Of a stretch of 7,078 nt of DNA, positions 1-6,101 are shown in pieces. The first letter of the stretch is position 1, and every line of letters starts with the position of its first letter. The stretch is from DATCYZ01 sp036526195. GTDB lineage: Bacteria > Pseudomonadota > Gammaproteobacteria > Burkholderiales > SG8-39. Where the stretch lies: the NCBI GenBank assembly GCA_036526195.1, contig DATCYZ010000079.1, positions 1-7,078 of the forward strand. Direction: 5' to 3'. The translations under genes were made by a program, and so were the position numbers. The notes beneath the pieces were generated by a model. The model made no database searches. It saw nothing but the letters and a program-made list of their open reading frames with translations, and was not told where the DNA came from.

Positions 1-1
1 G

Positions 2-1597
2 GCGCGGGCGCGCGCGCCGGCGCACTACGATGCCGCCCTGAAGGCCGGGCTCGTGTTGCGCGGACTGGGCCGACCGGCCGAAGCCTTGCGGTATTTCGAC
101 GTGGCCGTCGCGATCCGGCCGGATGCGTCCACGCTGAACGAACGCGCCATCGCGCACATGGAGGCGGGTCGATTGGCGCAGGCCGAGGCGGATCTGCGCC
201 GGGCGCTTTTGATGACACCGGATTCGGTGGCGGCTCACTGCAACCTCGGCATCGTTCTCAGGCGCGCAGGTGCCGGCCCGGAATCGATCGAACAACTCGA
301 GCGCGCCGTGGCGCTCGGCCCGACGTCCATCGTCGCGCATTGCAACCTGGCGGCCTCGTTGCGCGATCGCGACCGCCATGAGGATGCCCTCGAGAGACTC
401 GAGAAGGGCTTGCCCATCGATCCCCGGCATGGGGATGCGCGGGTGTTGAAGGGGCTGCTGCTGCGCGAACTGGGTCGTCCGCTTGAGGCGCTGGAGGTGT
501 TGTCCCCCCTCGGTTCGATGCCCGAAGCCCTGTGCAACCTCGGACTCGCGCTGCAGGATCTTGGCCGTTTCGATGAAGCCTTCGATGCGTTCGAGCGCGC
601 GCGTTTGCGCGGCAGGCACGCGCACCAGGCCATCTTCAATCGCGGCATGCTGCGCCTCCTGCAGGGGAACTATGCCGAAGGCTGGCGCGATTACGAGCAC
701 CGGTACTTCACCGACGAGTCGCCCCGTCGCGACTACGGGTGCCCGGACTGGTGGGGCGAGGCGCTCGACGGGAAGGCCCTCATCGTCTATCCCGAGCAGG
801 GGCTCGGGGACGAGATCATGTTTGCCAGTTGCCTTCCGGACCTGCGCATGCCGGGTGCACGGGTGGCGATCGAATGTGATCCGCGCCTCGGCAGCCTCTT
901 CCGGCGGTCCTTCCCGGAGGCCGAGGTGATCGTCGCAGAACGCGGGCAGGGTCGCGCCCGCGTCCGCGAGCGCCTGTCTCCCGATTACCAGATTGCAGCC
1001 GGGTCGCTCCCGGGCCTGTTCCGCACGCGCGCCGACGCGTTTCCGGGCGTCCCCTGCCTGCGCGCGGATGCGGTGCGCGTCGCGGCGTGGCATCAACGCT
1101 TGCGCGCGCTGGGTGCGGGGCCGTTCGTCGGGCTGGCGTGGCGAGGCGGCCTGGCACGGACCCGCAGTGCAGCCCGGTCGCTCGATGTCGCGGCCCTGGC
1201 GCCTCTGCTGGGCGATGCGCCGGCGCATTTCGTGTGCCTGCAGCACGACGCCTCGGACGAGGAGCTCGAATGGCTGACGCAGGCCTGCAAGGGTCGATTC
1301 ACGCGTTTTGCGCTGCCGCAGTCCGACCTCGACGATCTCGCCGCGCTCGTGGTCGCACTGGATGGCGTGACGACGGTCTGCCAGACGCTCGTGCACCTGT
1401 GCGGCGGGCTTGGCCGGCCGTGCCTGGTGCTGGCGCCATTCGTGCCGGAGTGGCGCTACGGGCTCGAGGCCGGCGGCATGCGCTGGTACGGGACGGTGCG
1501 CGTGGAACGGCAGGCCCGGCCCGGGGACTGGGCGCAGCCGCTGGAAAGGGGCGCCGCGCAGCTGGCGGCGCTCGCCGGGACCGGGAAGCCATCATGA
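2..1597 (+). CDS. TPR-repeat protein with C-terminal GT9/heptosyltransferase-like domain (5' end cut off)
   Basis: The reading frame is open to the left edge, and the codons before the first possible start (GTG at 53) already encode part of a TPR (AHYDAALKAG...), so the gene begins upstream and 53 is not its start. Numbering from the codon at 53, about six or seven TPR units of roughly 34 residues fill residues 1 to ~215, with typical endings such as ALRYFDVAVAIRPD and QLERAVALGP. A GT-B fold domain follows: PEQGLGDEIMF (247-257) resembles the N-terminal GD motif of heptosyltransferases, GLAWRGG (360-366) lies near the start of the second half, and TTVCQTLVHLCGGLG (440-454) sits where the nucleotide-binding D-T-G-x-x-H motif is found in GT9 enzymes. 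It ends in the subfamily-typical PEWRYG and MRWYG...RVERQ. The family transfers sugars from nucleotide donors; donor and acceptor here are unknown. No signal peptide can be judged because the N-terminus is missing. Its stop overlaps the next start (ATGA), and the two proteins are paralogues. Domain identity is fairly certain, activity less so. Confidence 0.9.
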   Translation, partial: ARARAPAHYDAALKAGLVLRGLGRPAEALRYFDVAVAIRPDASTLNERAIAHMEAGRLAQAEADLRRALLMTPDSVAAHCNLGIVLRRAGAGPESIEQLERAVALGPTSIVAHCNLAASLRDRDRHEDALERLEKGLPIDPRHGDARVLKGLLLRELGRPLEALEVLSPLGSMPEALCNLGLALQDLGRFDEAFDAFERARLRGRHAHQAIFNRGMLRLLQGNYAEGWRDYEHRYFTDESPRRDYGCPDWWGEALDGKALIVYPEQGLGDEIMFASCLPDLRMPGARVAIECDPRLGSLFRRSFPEAEVIVAERGQGRARVRERLSPDYQIAAGSLPGLFRTRADAFPGVPCLRADAVRVAAWHQRLRALGAGPFVGLAWRGGLARTRSAARSLDVAALAPLLGDAPAHFVCLQHDASDEELEWLTQACKGRFTRFALPQSDLDDLAALVVALDGVTTVCQTLVHLCGGLGRPCLVLAPFVPEWRYGLEAGGMRWYGTVRVERQARPGDWAQPLERGAAQLAALAGTGKPS

Positions 1598-3648
1598 GCC
1601 CCGGGGGCGCGCTCGCCTGGCTGCGGGCGAGACTGATGCGGCAACCGGCGGCCGGGCACCCGGTCACCGAATCCCGTTTTCTCGAAGCGAAGGACCTGGC
1701 CAAGTCGGGAAGGCACGCGGAGGCGGAACGCGCGCTGCGTGCCATTCTGGCGTCCGCCCCCCGACACGCCGGCGCGCAGTTCGTGTTGGGCAACGTGCGC
1801 AGGCTGCGCGGCGATCCGGCAGGCGCGGCGCAAGCCTTCGAGGCCACACTGACGCTTGATTCGCAGCATGTCGCCGCACGCTACGGGCTTGCCCAGATCG
1901 AGCGCGACCAGGGTCATGCGGCGCGGGCGGAAGCGCTGTTGAGGCAGGTGCTGGCGCAACAGGCCGGTTTCGTCGCTGCGGCCGAAATGCTGGCGACGCT
2001 CCTGGCCGCGGACGGGCGTGGTGACGCCGCGCTGGAAGTCCTCGATGCGCTGAGCGATGGCGCAAAGCAGGAGGCGGGGATCCTGCGCTTGCGCGCACGC
2101 ATCGAGGTTCGCCTGGGCCGCATCGCCGAGGCGGAGAGCGACCTGCGCGCGGCGCTCGCGCTGGATGCCGGTGATGCCGCGGCGGCGGGCGCGCTGGGAT
2201 TGCTGCTGGCCACGCGGCGACAGTGGCTGGAGGCAGTCGATCTGCTCGAGCGGGCGCTCGCGCTGCGTGCAGGATCCGTCGCGGAACGTCGCGCCCTGGC
2301 ACAGGCCGCGCAGGCGCTCGGGCGCCATGCCCGCGCGATCGCGCTCTACGAGGACGTCCTGGGCGACGCGCCGGAGGATGCCGCGTCGCGGGTGGCCTGC
2401 GCGGTCTCGCTCTATCGCGAGGGTCGACCGGAGGCGGCGGCCAGGCACCTCGAGCAGGTCCTCGAGAACGGACCCGCGGATGCCGAAGTGCGGCGAAAGC
2501 TTGCCATGTGTTACGTGGAAATCGGCCGTGACCGCGAGGCGGCCGCGCTTGCCGCGCAGGCACTCGCACAAGACCCGACCCTGGTGGATGCGCATGCCGT
2601 GCACGGCCTCGCGCTGCAGCACCTCGGCGAATTCGAGGCAGCCGAGCGTGCTTACAATGCGCTGCTTGCCCGGCAACCCGAGCATGCCGATGCGCGCTGG
2701 TATCGCGCGCGATTGCTGCTTGCGGATGCGCGCTGGTCGCAGGGTTGGGCCGATTTCGCCTGGCGCTGGGACCGGAAGGCCTCCGTTCCGCGACCGCCGC
2801 TGTCGCAGCCGCTCTGGCAGGGGGAACCCCTAGAAGGACGGCGCCTGCTGCTGTACGGGGAGCAGGGGCTGGGCGACGAGATCATGTTCGCCTCCTGCCT
2901 GCCGGACCTCCTTGCGGCAGGGGTCGACTGCACGCTGGCCTGCGACCCTCGGCTCGAAAAGCTGTTCGCCCGCAGCTTTCCCGGTGCGCAGGTTCGCGGC
3001 ATTGGATCGGCCGACGCCCTTGTCGCGCTGCCTTGTGATGTGCAGGCGGCGACCGGCGATCTGCCGCGCAGCTTGCGGTCTCGGGCGTCCGATTTTCCTG
3101 CCCATGCCGGGTACCTGCGCGCGGACCCGGAACGCATCGCGTATTGGCGGGCGCAACTCGATCGCCTTGGCCCGGGGCCGAAGATCGGCGTTTCGTGGCG
3201 CGGCGGCACGCGCCTGACGCGCGGCGTGGTGCGTTCCCTGGCGCCCGGTGACCTTGCGCCGTTGCTCGAGCTCCCTGGCCTGACCTGGGTCAGCCTGCAG
3301 TACGGAAGCGTCGATGAGGATCTGGCGTCCCTGTTCGACACGCAGGGCATCGCGATCCACCATTGGAACGCGGCGATCGACGACTACGATGAGACCGCGG
3401 CACTGGTGAGCGCGCTGGACCTCGTGGTTTCGGTCTGCACGTCGGTCGTGCACCTCAGTGGCGCGCTCGGACGCGAGACCTGCGTGCTGACGCCTTCGGC
3501 GGCGGAATGGCGGTATGGCCGCCGTGGCGAGGCGATGTCCTGGTATCCCTCGGTGCGCCTTTACCGGCAGACGCGGGAGGGCGACTGGTCGGGGCCGACG
3601 GACGCGATTCGCGCGGCCTTGATCTCTCGGTTCGGCCTGCAGAAATGA
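1594..3648 (+). CDS. TPR-repeat glycosyltransferase, GT9/heptosyltransferase-like (complete paralogue of the preceding gene)
   Basis: This is a 684-residue protein. The frame is open far upstream, but ATG 1594 is chosen for three reasons: it overlaps the previous stop as ATGA, it has a GGGAAG stretch five bases upstream, and TPRs begin soon after it (~26). About eleven TPRs run from 26 to 397 with a nearly unbroken 34-residue period (boundaries near 59, 93, 127, 160, 195, 229, 263, 297, 331, 365). The transferase part starts with LLLYGEQGLGDEIMF (418-432), continues with KIGVSWRGG (530-538), and ends with VVSVCTSVVHLSGALG (611-626), AEWRYG (637-642) and MSWYPSVRLYRQ (648-659). This matches bacterial TPR-linked GT9-like proteins, often found in loci that glycosylate surface proteins. 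The Asp of the canonical VDTGxxHL motif is replaced by Cys (615). A short hydrophobic/basic N-terminal helix (LAWLRARLM, 7-15) resembles those of the two downstream plus-strand enzymes. There is no signal peptide, so it is probably cytoplasmic. The terminator stem begins directly after its stop codon. Confidence 0.92.
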   Translation: MSPGGALAWLRARLMRQPAAGHPVTESRFLEAKDLAKSGRHAEAERALRAILASAPRHAGAQFVLGNVRRLRGDPAGAAQAFEATLTLDSQHVAARYGLAQIERDQGHAARAEALLRQVLAQQAGFVAAAEMLATLLAADGRGDAALEVLDALSDGAKQEAGILRLRARIEVRLGRIAEAESDLRAALALDAGDAAAAGALGLLLATRRQWLEAVDLLERALALRAGSVAERRALAQAAQALGRHARAIALYEDVLGDAPEDAASRVACAVSLYREGRPEAAARHLEQVLENGPADAEVRRKLAMCYVEIGRDREAAALAAQALAQDPTLVDAHAVHGLALQHLGEFEAAERAYNALLARQPEHADARWYRARLLLADARWSQGWADFAWRWDRKASVPRPPLSQPLWQGEPLEGRRLLLYGEQGLGDEIMFASCLPDLLAAGVDCTLACDPRLEKLFARSFPGAQVRGIGSADALVALPCDVQAATGDLPRSLRSRASDFPAHAGYLRADPERIAYWRAQLDRLGPGPKIGVSWRGGTRLTRGVVRSLAPGDLAPLLELPGLTWVSLQYGSVDEDLASLFDTQGIAIHHWNAAIDDYDETAALVSALDLVVSVCTSVVHLSGALGRETCVLTPSAAEWRYGRRGEAMSWYPSVRLYRQTREGDWSGPTDAIRAALISRFGLQK

Positions 3649-3672
3649 AAAGCCCCTCTTTCGAGGGGCTTT
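3649..3672. terminator. Bidirectional intrinsic terminator between convergent genes
   Basis: A perfect 10-bp stem, AAAGCCCCTC (3649-3658) and GAGGGGCTTT (3663-3672), encloses the loop TTTC. On the plus strand it starts immediately after the TGA of the TPR-glycosyltransferase and is followed by TTTCC, a weak U tract. Read on the minus strand, the loop is GAAA (a GNRA tetraloop), the stem is followed by TTTTCATTTC, and it lies about 44 bases after the pilin stop. It therefore looks at least as well suited to ending the pilin transcript as the upstream operon. Confidence 0.9.
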
Positions 3673-3678
3673 CCACGA

Positions 3679-3697
3679 ACCGCCATGATGGGGCGGT
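3679..3697 (-). other. Second hairpin in the pilin 3' untranslated region
   Basis: ACCGCC (3679-3684) and GGCGGT (3692-3697) are perfect inverted arms around a 7-base loop. The element lies between the pilin stop codon (3717) and the terminator hairpin (3649-3672), so the pilin mRNA would end in two consecutive stem-loops. It has no U tract, so it is not a terminator by itself. It could protect the transcript from 3' exonucleases, but it is short and may be chance. Confidence 0.4.
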
Positions 3698-3716
3698 CAG
3701 GTACCGCAGGCAAGAC

Positions 3717-4118
3717 TCAGCGGCAGGAGGCCGGGAAGTACTTGGACGGCGTGCCCGTGCAGCTCCACACCACCGTGCCGCCGGACATCGACGGGGTCAG
3801 CGTGAGGCTGACCGAGGTGCCGATCTGGGCGGAGTTTCCGTCGATCGTGATGACGCCCGCGTCGGTCACGGTTCCGGCCGACACTTTGCCGGCGGTGGCG
3901 ACCGTGAGGCCGATGCCCGCGCTGGCGGTCATGGCGTCGATCTGGGCCTTCTCCGTCACGGAAGTCCGGTAGCCGGACGCCGCAAGGATCAGTTCCGAGA
4001 CCTTGGCGCGAATGGTGTAATCCTGGTACGCCGGCAGTGCCACCGCAGCCAGAATGCCGATAATCGCCACCACGATCATCAGTTCGATCAGCGTAAAGCC
4101 CTTCTGCATCTTTTTCAT
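3717..4118 (-). CDS. pilA: Type IV major pilin (type IVa prepilin, PilA/PilE family)
   Basis: This is a 133-residue prepilin. The leader MKKMQKG (7 residues, basic) precedes the class III cleavage site G/FTLIE, so prepilin peptidase PilD would cut after Gly7 and N-methylate Phe1 of a 126-residue mature pilin. Glu5 and the hydrophobic helix (LMIVVAIIGILAAVALPAYQ) are canonical and serve as membrane anchor and then filament core. Cys113 and Cys125 of the mature form (WSCTGTPSKYFPASCR end) delimit the C-terminal disulfide loop of type IVa pilins. ATG 4118 is chosen over a second ATG at 4109 because AAAGGAG (4130-4124) sits five bases upstream. The globular part is unusually Ser/Thr-rich: about 26 of the last 86 residues. 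The neighbours are glycosyltransferases rather than pil assembly genes, so the assembly machinery must be encoded elsewhere. This is probably the major rather than a minor pilin, judging by its length, disulfide loop, strong ribosome site and elaborate promoter. It is transcribed away from the GT41 gene and towards the terminator. Confidence 0.96.
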   Translation of the reverse strand: MKKMQKGFTLIELMIVVAIIGILAAVALPAYQDYTIRAKVSELILAASGYRTSVTEKAQIDAMTASAGIGLTVATAGKVSAGTVTDAGVITIDGNSAQIGTSVSLTLTPSMSGGTVVWSCTGTPSKYFPASCR

Positions 4119-4123
4119 GAGTA

Positions 4124-4130
4124 CTCCTTT
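4124..4130 (-). promoter_or_regulatory. Strong Shine-Dalgarno of the pilin gene
   Basis: On the minus strand AAAGGAG is followed by TACTC and then the ATG at 4118, giving near-ideal spacing. It selects this ATG over the in-frame ATG three codons later and over the upstream in-frame extension. It is the best ribosome-binding site in the window, as expected for a very highly expressed filament subunit. Confidence 0.85.
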
Positions 4131-4145
4131 GGTGAAGAGAATTGC

Positions 4146-4161
4146 AGCTGCTGACGCAGCT
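4146..4161 (-). promoter_or_regulatory. 5'-UTR hairpin at the predicted start of the pilin mRNA
   Basis: The arms AGCTGC (4146-4151) and GCAGCT (4156-4161) are perfect inverted repeats around a 4-base loop. If the sigma-54 element at 4188-4174 is the promoter, transcription starts near 4162 and this stem covers roughly +2 to +17, ahead of the Shine-Dalgarno. A stem at the extreme 5' end is a known way to stabilise abundant mRNAs; that role here is inferred. Confidence 0.45.
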
Positions 4162-4173
4162 ATGGGAGCACAC

Positions 4174-4188
4174 GCAGGAATCATGCCT
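4174..4188 (-). promoter_or_regulatory. Sigma-54 (RpoN) type -24/-12 promoter of the pilin gene
   Basis: On the minus strand AGGCATGATTCCTGC aligns with the RpoN consensus TGGCACG-N4-TTGC at 8 of 11 defined positions, with the near-invariant GG (4187-4186) and GC (4175-4174) at the correct 12-base period. The predicted start is about 4162, giving a 5' UTR of about 44 bases. pilA is RpoN/PilR-dependent in Pseudomonas and relatives, and the IHF core upstream fits this class of promoter. A weaker-placed alternative lies at 4317-4302. Confidence 0.6.
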
Positions 4189-4245
4189 GCCCAGACGGTC
4201 CAGGCGCGACGCCAACGGCCGGCCGACAGAGAATAAAAATATGAA

Positions 4246-4258
4246 AATCAACATGTTG
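4246..4258 (+). promoter_or_regulatory. IHF-binding core in an A/T-rich patch
   Basis: AATCAACATGTTG matches the IHF consensus WATCAA-N4-TTR at every defined position. It is flanked by the A/T-rich stretch 4231-4246 (AATAAAAATATGAAA), which stands out in a GC-rich window and sits on the side where IHF sites usually carry an A/T tract. Relative to the predicted pilin start it covers about -84 to -96, a typical place for IHF to bend DNA between an upstream activator such as PilR and sigma-54 polymerase. Confidence 0.6.
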
Positions 4259-4274
4259 CGATTGGCCCCAATAG

Positions 4275-4290
4275 CGTGACGTAGTTCACA
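4275..4290. promoter_or_regulatory. CRP/Vfr-like palindrome
   Basis: CGTGA-CGTAGT-TCACA matches the CRP core TGTGA-N6-TCACA at 9 of 10 arm positions. It lies between the pilin gene and the divergent GT41 gene, centred about 120 bases upstream of the predicted pilin start and about 155 upstream of the GT41 start codon. Vfr/CRP control of type IV pili is known in gammaproteobacteria. Function here is inferred from the motif only. Confidence 0.4.
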
Positions 4291-4301
4291 TGCCTCATTC
4301 T

Positions 4302-4317
4302 TGCCACAGGGCTGCCA
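4302..4317 (-). promoter_or_regulatory. Alternative distal sigma-54-like element
   Basis: On the minus strand TGGCAGCCCTGTGGCA places GG (4316-4315) and GC (4304-4303) at the correct 12-base period and has a perfect TGGCA -24 half, but its -12 half is TGGC rather than TTGC. It would give a start near 4291 and a UTR of about 170 bases, and the IHF core would fall downstream of the start. It is therefore less likely than the proximal element, though a second start cannot be excluded. Confidence 0.25.
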
Positions 4318-4321
4318 AATT

Positions 4322-4337
4322 TGGTCAGGTCGGACCA
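4322..4337. promoter_or_regulatory. Inverted repeat, candidate operator upstream of the GT41 gene
   Basis: TGGTC (4322-4326) and GACCA (4333-4337) are perfect arms around six bases. Nested inside, AGGTCGGACCA (4327-4337) resembles the TGGTCnGACCA palindrome of FadR-type GntR regulators with one mismatch. A separate perfect 10-bp palindrome, CCAAATTTGG (4315-4324), abuts it. The position, about 100 bases before the GT41 start, suits an operator, but no binding protein can be named. I found no convincing sigma-70 promoter for the GT41 gene in 4119-4436. Confidence 0.3.
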
Positions 4338-4436
4338 GGCCTTTCCCGGGCCCGTTCCGTCCTGCCCCGTCGCGTCCGGCACGGGCGGTATCGGTGAGAG
4401 AATCGGGCGCATGCTGGCCGCCTCCGACACCGCAGG

Positions 4437-6101
4437 ATGCTGACGCGCGTCCTGCGCGAGCTCCTCGCCGGCCGGCGCGTCTCGAGGGCCGGGCCGGCGG
4501 CAGGCGAATCGGCGTCCGCGCAAATCGCCGCCGCCATGCAGTGTTATCAGCGCGGCGATTTCCGCGGCGCCGAAGCCGGCTGCCGGGCGGTGCTGGACCA
4601 TGCGCCGCAGCATTCCGAGGCCAACCATCTGCTCGGCATCCTTGCCCATGTCCGCGGTTTCGATGAGCACGCGGTGGAGTACTACACGACCGCGATCAAC
4701 GCGAGCGGCGCGAACGACTCGCCCCGCTACGCGCTGTTTCTGTCGAATCGCGGGAACTCGTACCTGAAACTGGGCGAGATCGATCGCGCATTCGAGGACT
4801 TCGACCGGGCGCTTGCGCTGCAGCCGACGCTGCGCCTCGCGCACAGCAACAAGCTGTTCGCGCTGAATTTCCGCGCGGGCGTCGACCCGATGACGATCCA
4901 TGGCTCCCATGTGCTCTGGGGCCGCACGTTTGCCGACCCGTACACCCCGATGTCGAAGGCCTTCGGCAACGATCGCGATCCAGGACGGCGGCTGCGCATC
5001 GGCTACGTGTCGCCGGATTTCAGGCGTCATGCGGTGTCGTATTTCTTCGAGCCCTTGCTCGAGCATCACGATCCCGAGGGCTTCGAGATCCGGCTGTACT
5101 CCTGCCGGCCCTACGAGGACGAGTGCACCGCCCGCCTGCGCGCGCGCGCACACGGGTTCCGGGAACTCTCCGGCCTGGACGACCGGACCGCCGCGCGAAT
5201 GATCGAAGACGACGGCATCGACGTTTTGATCGACCTTGCGGGGCATACGTCCGAGAACCGGCTGCCCGTGTTCGCGTACCGGCCGGCGCCGGTGCAGATC
5301 ACCTACCTCGGGTATCCCGCCACCACCGGCATGCGGGCGATGGACTATCGCATCAGCGACGCCGTGGCGGACCCGCCCGGCATGAGCGAGCGGCATTACC
5401 TCGAGAAGATCCTGCGACTCGAGCGTTGCCTGTGGTGCTACCGCCCGCCGTCCGACTGCGCCGAACCCGGTCCCTTGCCGGCGCTTGCCAACGGCTTCAT
5501 CACCTTCGGCTCGTTCAACGGCGTCGTCAAGCTGGGACCCGAGTGCATCGCGCTGTGGGCGCGGGTGTTGTGCGCGGTGCCGGATTCGCGCCTGCTGGTC
5601 GCGCCGGTGGAATCCTGGGATGTGCGCCTGCGCATCGGCGAGGCGTTCGAGGCGCAGGGCGTCGACGCGGCGCGCGTGCGCTTCGTCGGGCGCCTTGAGC
5701 AGGACCGGTTCATGTCGCTGCGGCGCGAGGTCGACATCGGCCTGGATTCCACGCCCTGCCATGGCGGAACCACCACCTGCGAGACGCTCTGGATGGGCGT
5801 GCCGGTTGTTTCGCTCATCGGCGGCAGCTTTCCGTCGCGCGCCGGCGCCACGCTGCTCGACGCGGTCGAGCTTGGGACACTGGCCGCCCCGGACGCGGAC
5901 GCCTATGTCGCCGCCGCGGCCGGCCTCGCAAGCGACACGACCGGGCTTGCCGCAATGCGCGAGGGCATGCGCACGCGCATCGGGCGCTCGCCGCTGCGCG
6001 ACGAGGCGGGGTTCACCCTCGGCATGGAGCGCCTGTACCGCGAGGTGTGGCAGACATGGTGCGCGCAGGCGGGTCCGGGCGCGTCGCGGGAAGCGGCCTG
6101 A
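4437..6101 (+). CDS. TPR-containing GT41 glycosyltransferase (O-GlcNAc transferase/SPINDLY family)
   Basis: This is a 554-residue protein. TPR-like units span about 30-60, 61-93 and 97-130 (SNRGNSYLKLGEIDRAFEDF); then a GT41 catalytic region runs from 187 to the end. RIGYVSPDFRRHAVSYF (187-203) contains His198, aligned with the active-site His498 of human OGT. DVLIDLAGHTSENRLP (262-277), RPAPVQITYLGYPATTG (282-298) and MDYRISD (302-308) follow. The UDP-binding half has FGSFNGVVKLGPE (357-369), with Lys365 at the position of human Lys842, and LDSTPCHGGTTTCETLWMGV (436-455). GT41 enzymes move GlcNAc or a related sugar from a nucleotide donor onto Ser/Thr of proteins. The donor here is not readable: human His920 is replaced by Gly444, as in many bacterial members. 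ATG 4437 is the first possible start after an in-frame stop at 4395, though its ribosome site is poor (GCAGG abuts the ATG). No signal peptide; cytoplasmic. Diverges from the pilin gene and is coupled to the methyltransferase. The TPR set is short compared with eukaryotic OGT. Confidence 0.93.
   Translation: MLTRVLRELLAGRRVSRAGPAAGESASAQIAAAMQCYQRGDFRGAEAGCRAVLDHAPQHSEANHLLGILAHVRGFDEHAVEYYTTAINASGANDSPRYALFLSNRGNSYLKLGEIDRAFEDFDRALALQPTLRLAHSNKLFALNFRAGVDPMTIHGSHVLWGRTFADPYTPMSKAFGNDRDPGRRLRIGYVSPDFRRHAVSYFFEPLLEHHDPEGFEIRLYSCRPYEDECTARLRARAHGFRELSGLDDRTAARMIEDDGIDVLIDLAGHTSENRLPVFAYRPAPVQITYLGYPATTGMRAMDYRISDAVADPPGMSERHYLEKILRLERCLWCYRPPSDCAEPGPLPALANGFITFGSFNGVVKLGPECIALWARVLCAVPDSRLLVAPVESWDVRLRIGEAFEAQGVDAARVRFVGRLEQDRFMSLRREVDIGLDSTPCHGGTTTCETLWMGVPVVSLIGGSFPSRAGATLLDAVELGTLAAPDADAYVAAAAGLASDTTGLAAMREGMRTRIGRSPLRDEAGFTLGMERLYREVWQTWCAQAGPGASREAA

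Noticed and set aside
53..55. GTG at 53 as the start of the first gene
   Set aside because: The in-frame codons before it already encode the first helix of a TPR and there is no stop before the window edge, so the gene is cut by the edge.
1087..1593. Upstream extension of the second TPR-glycosyltransferase
   Set aside because: The extension lies wholly inside the first gene in another frame, is Arg/Gly-rich without motifs, and the ATGA junction at 1594 gives a natural start.
1456..2685. A 409-codon minus-strand frame antisense to the second TPR-glycosyltransferase
   Set aside because: It shows the same shadow pattern: the plus strand carries eleven regular TPRs over this stretch, while the antisense product has low-complexity Arg-rich sequence and no motif.
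1..3645. Internal DNA repeats in the two TPR genes as a CRISPR or satellite-like array
   Set aside because: The roughly 102-base periodicity is the 34-residue TPR unit at protein level. The DNA units are too diverged to be a nucleotide repeat array.
4119..4184. A 22-residue N-terminal extension of the pilin
   Set aside because: It would put a non-canonical leader ahead of the prepilin cleavage site and ignore the strong AAAGGAG in front of ATG 4118. It also overlaps the predicted promoter and 5' UTR.
6047..6100. An 18-residue N-terminal extension of the methyltransferase from ATG 6047
   Set aside because: It would overlap the GT41 gene by 55 bases with Gly/Ser/Arg-rich sequence; ATG 6101 in the TGATG junction is better and matches the N-terminus style of the GT41 protein.
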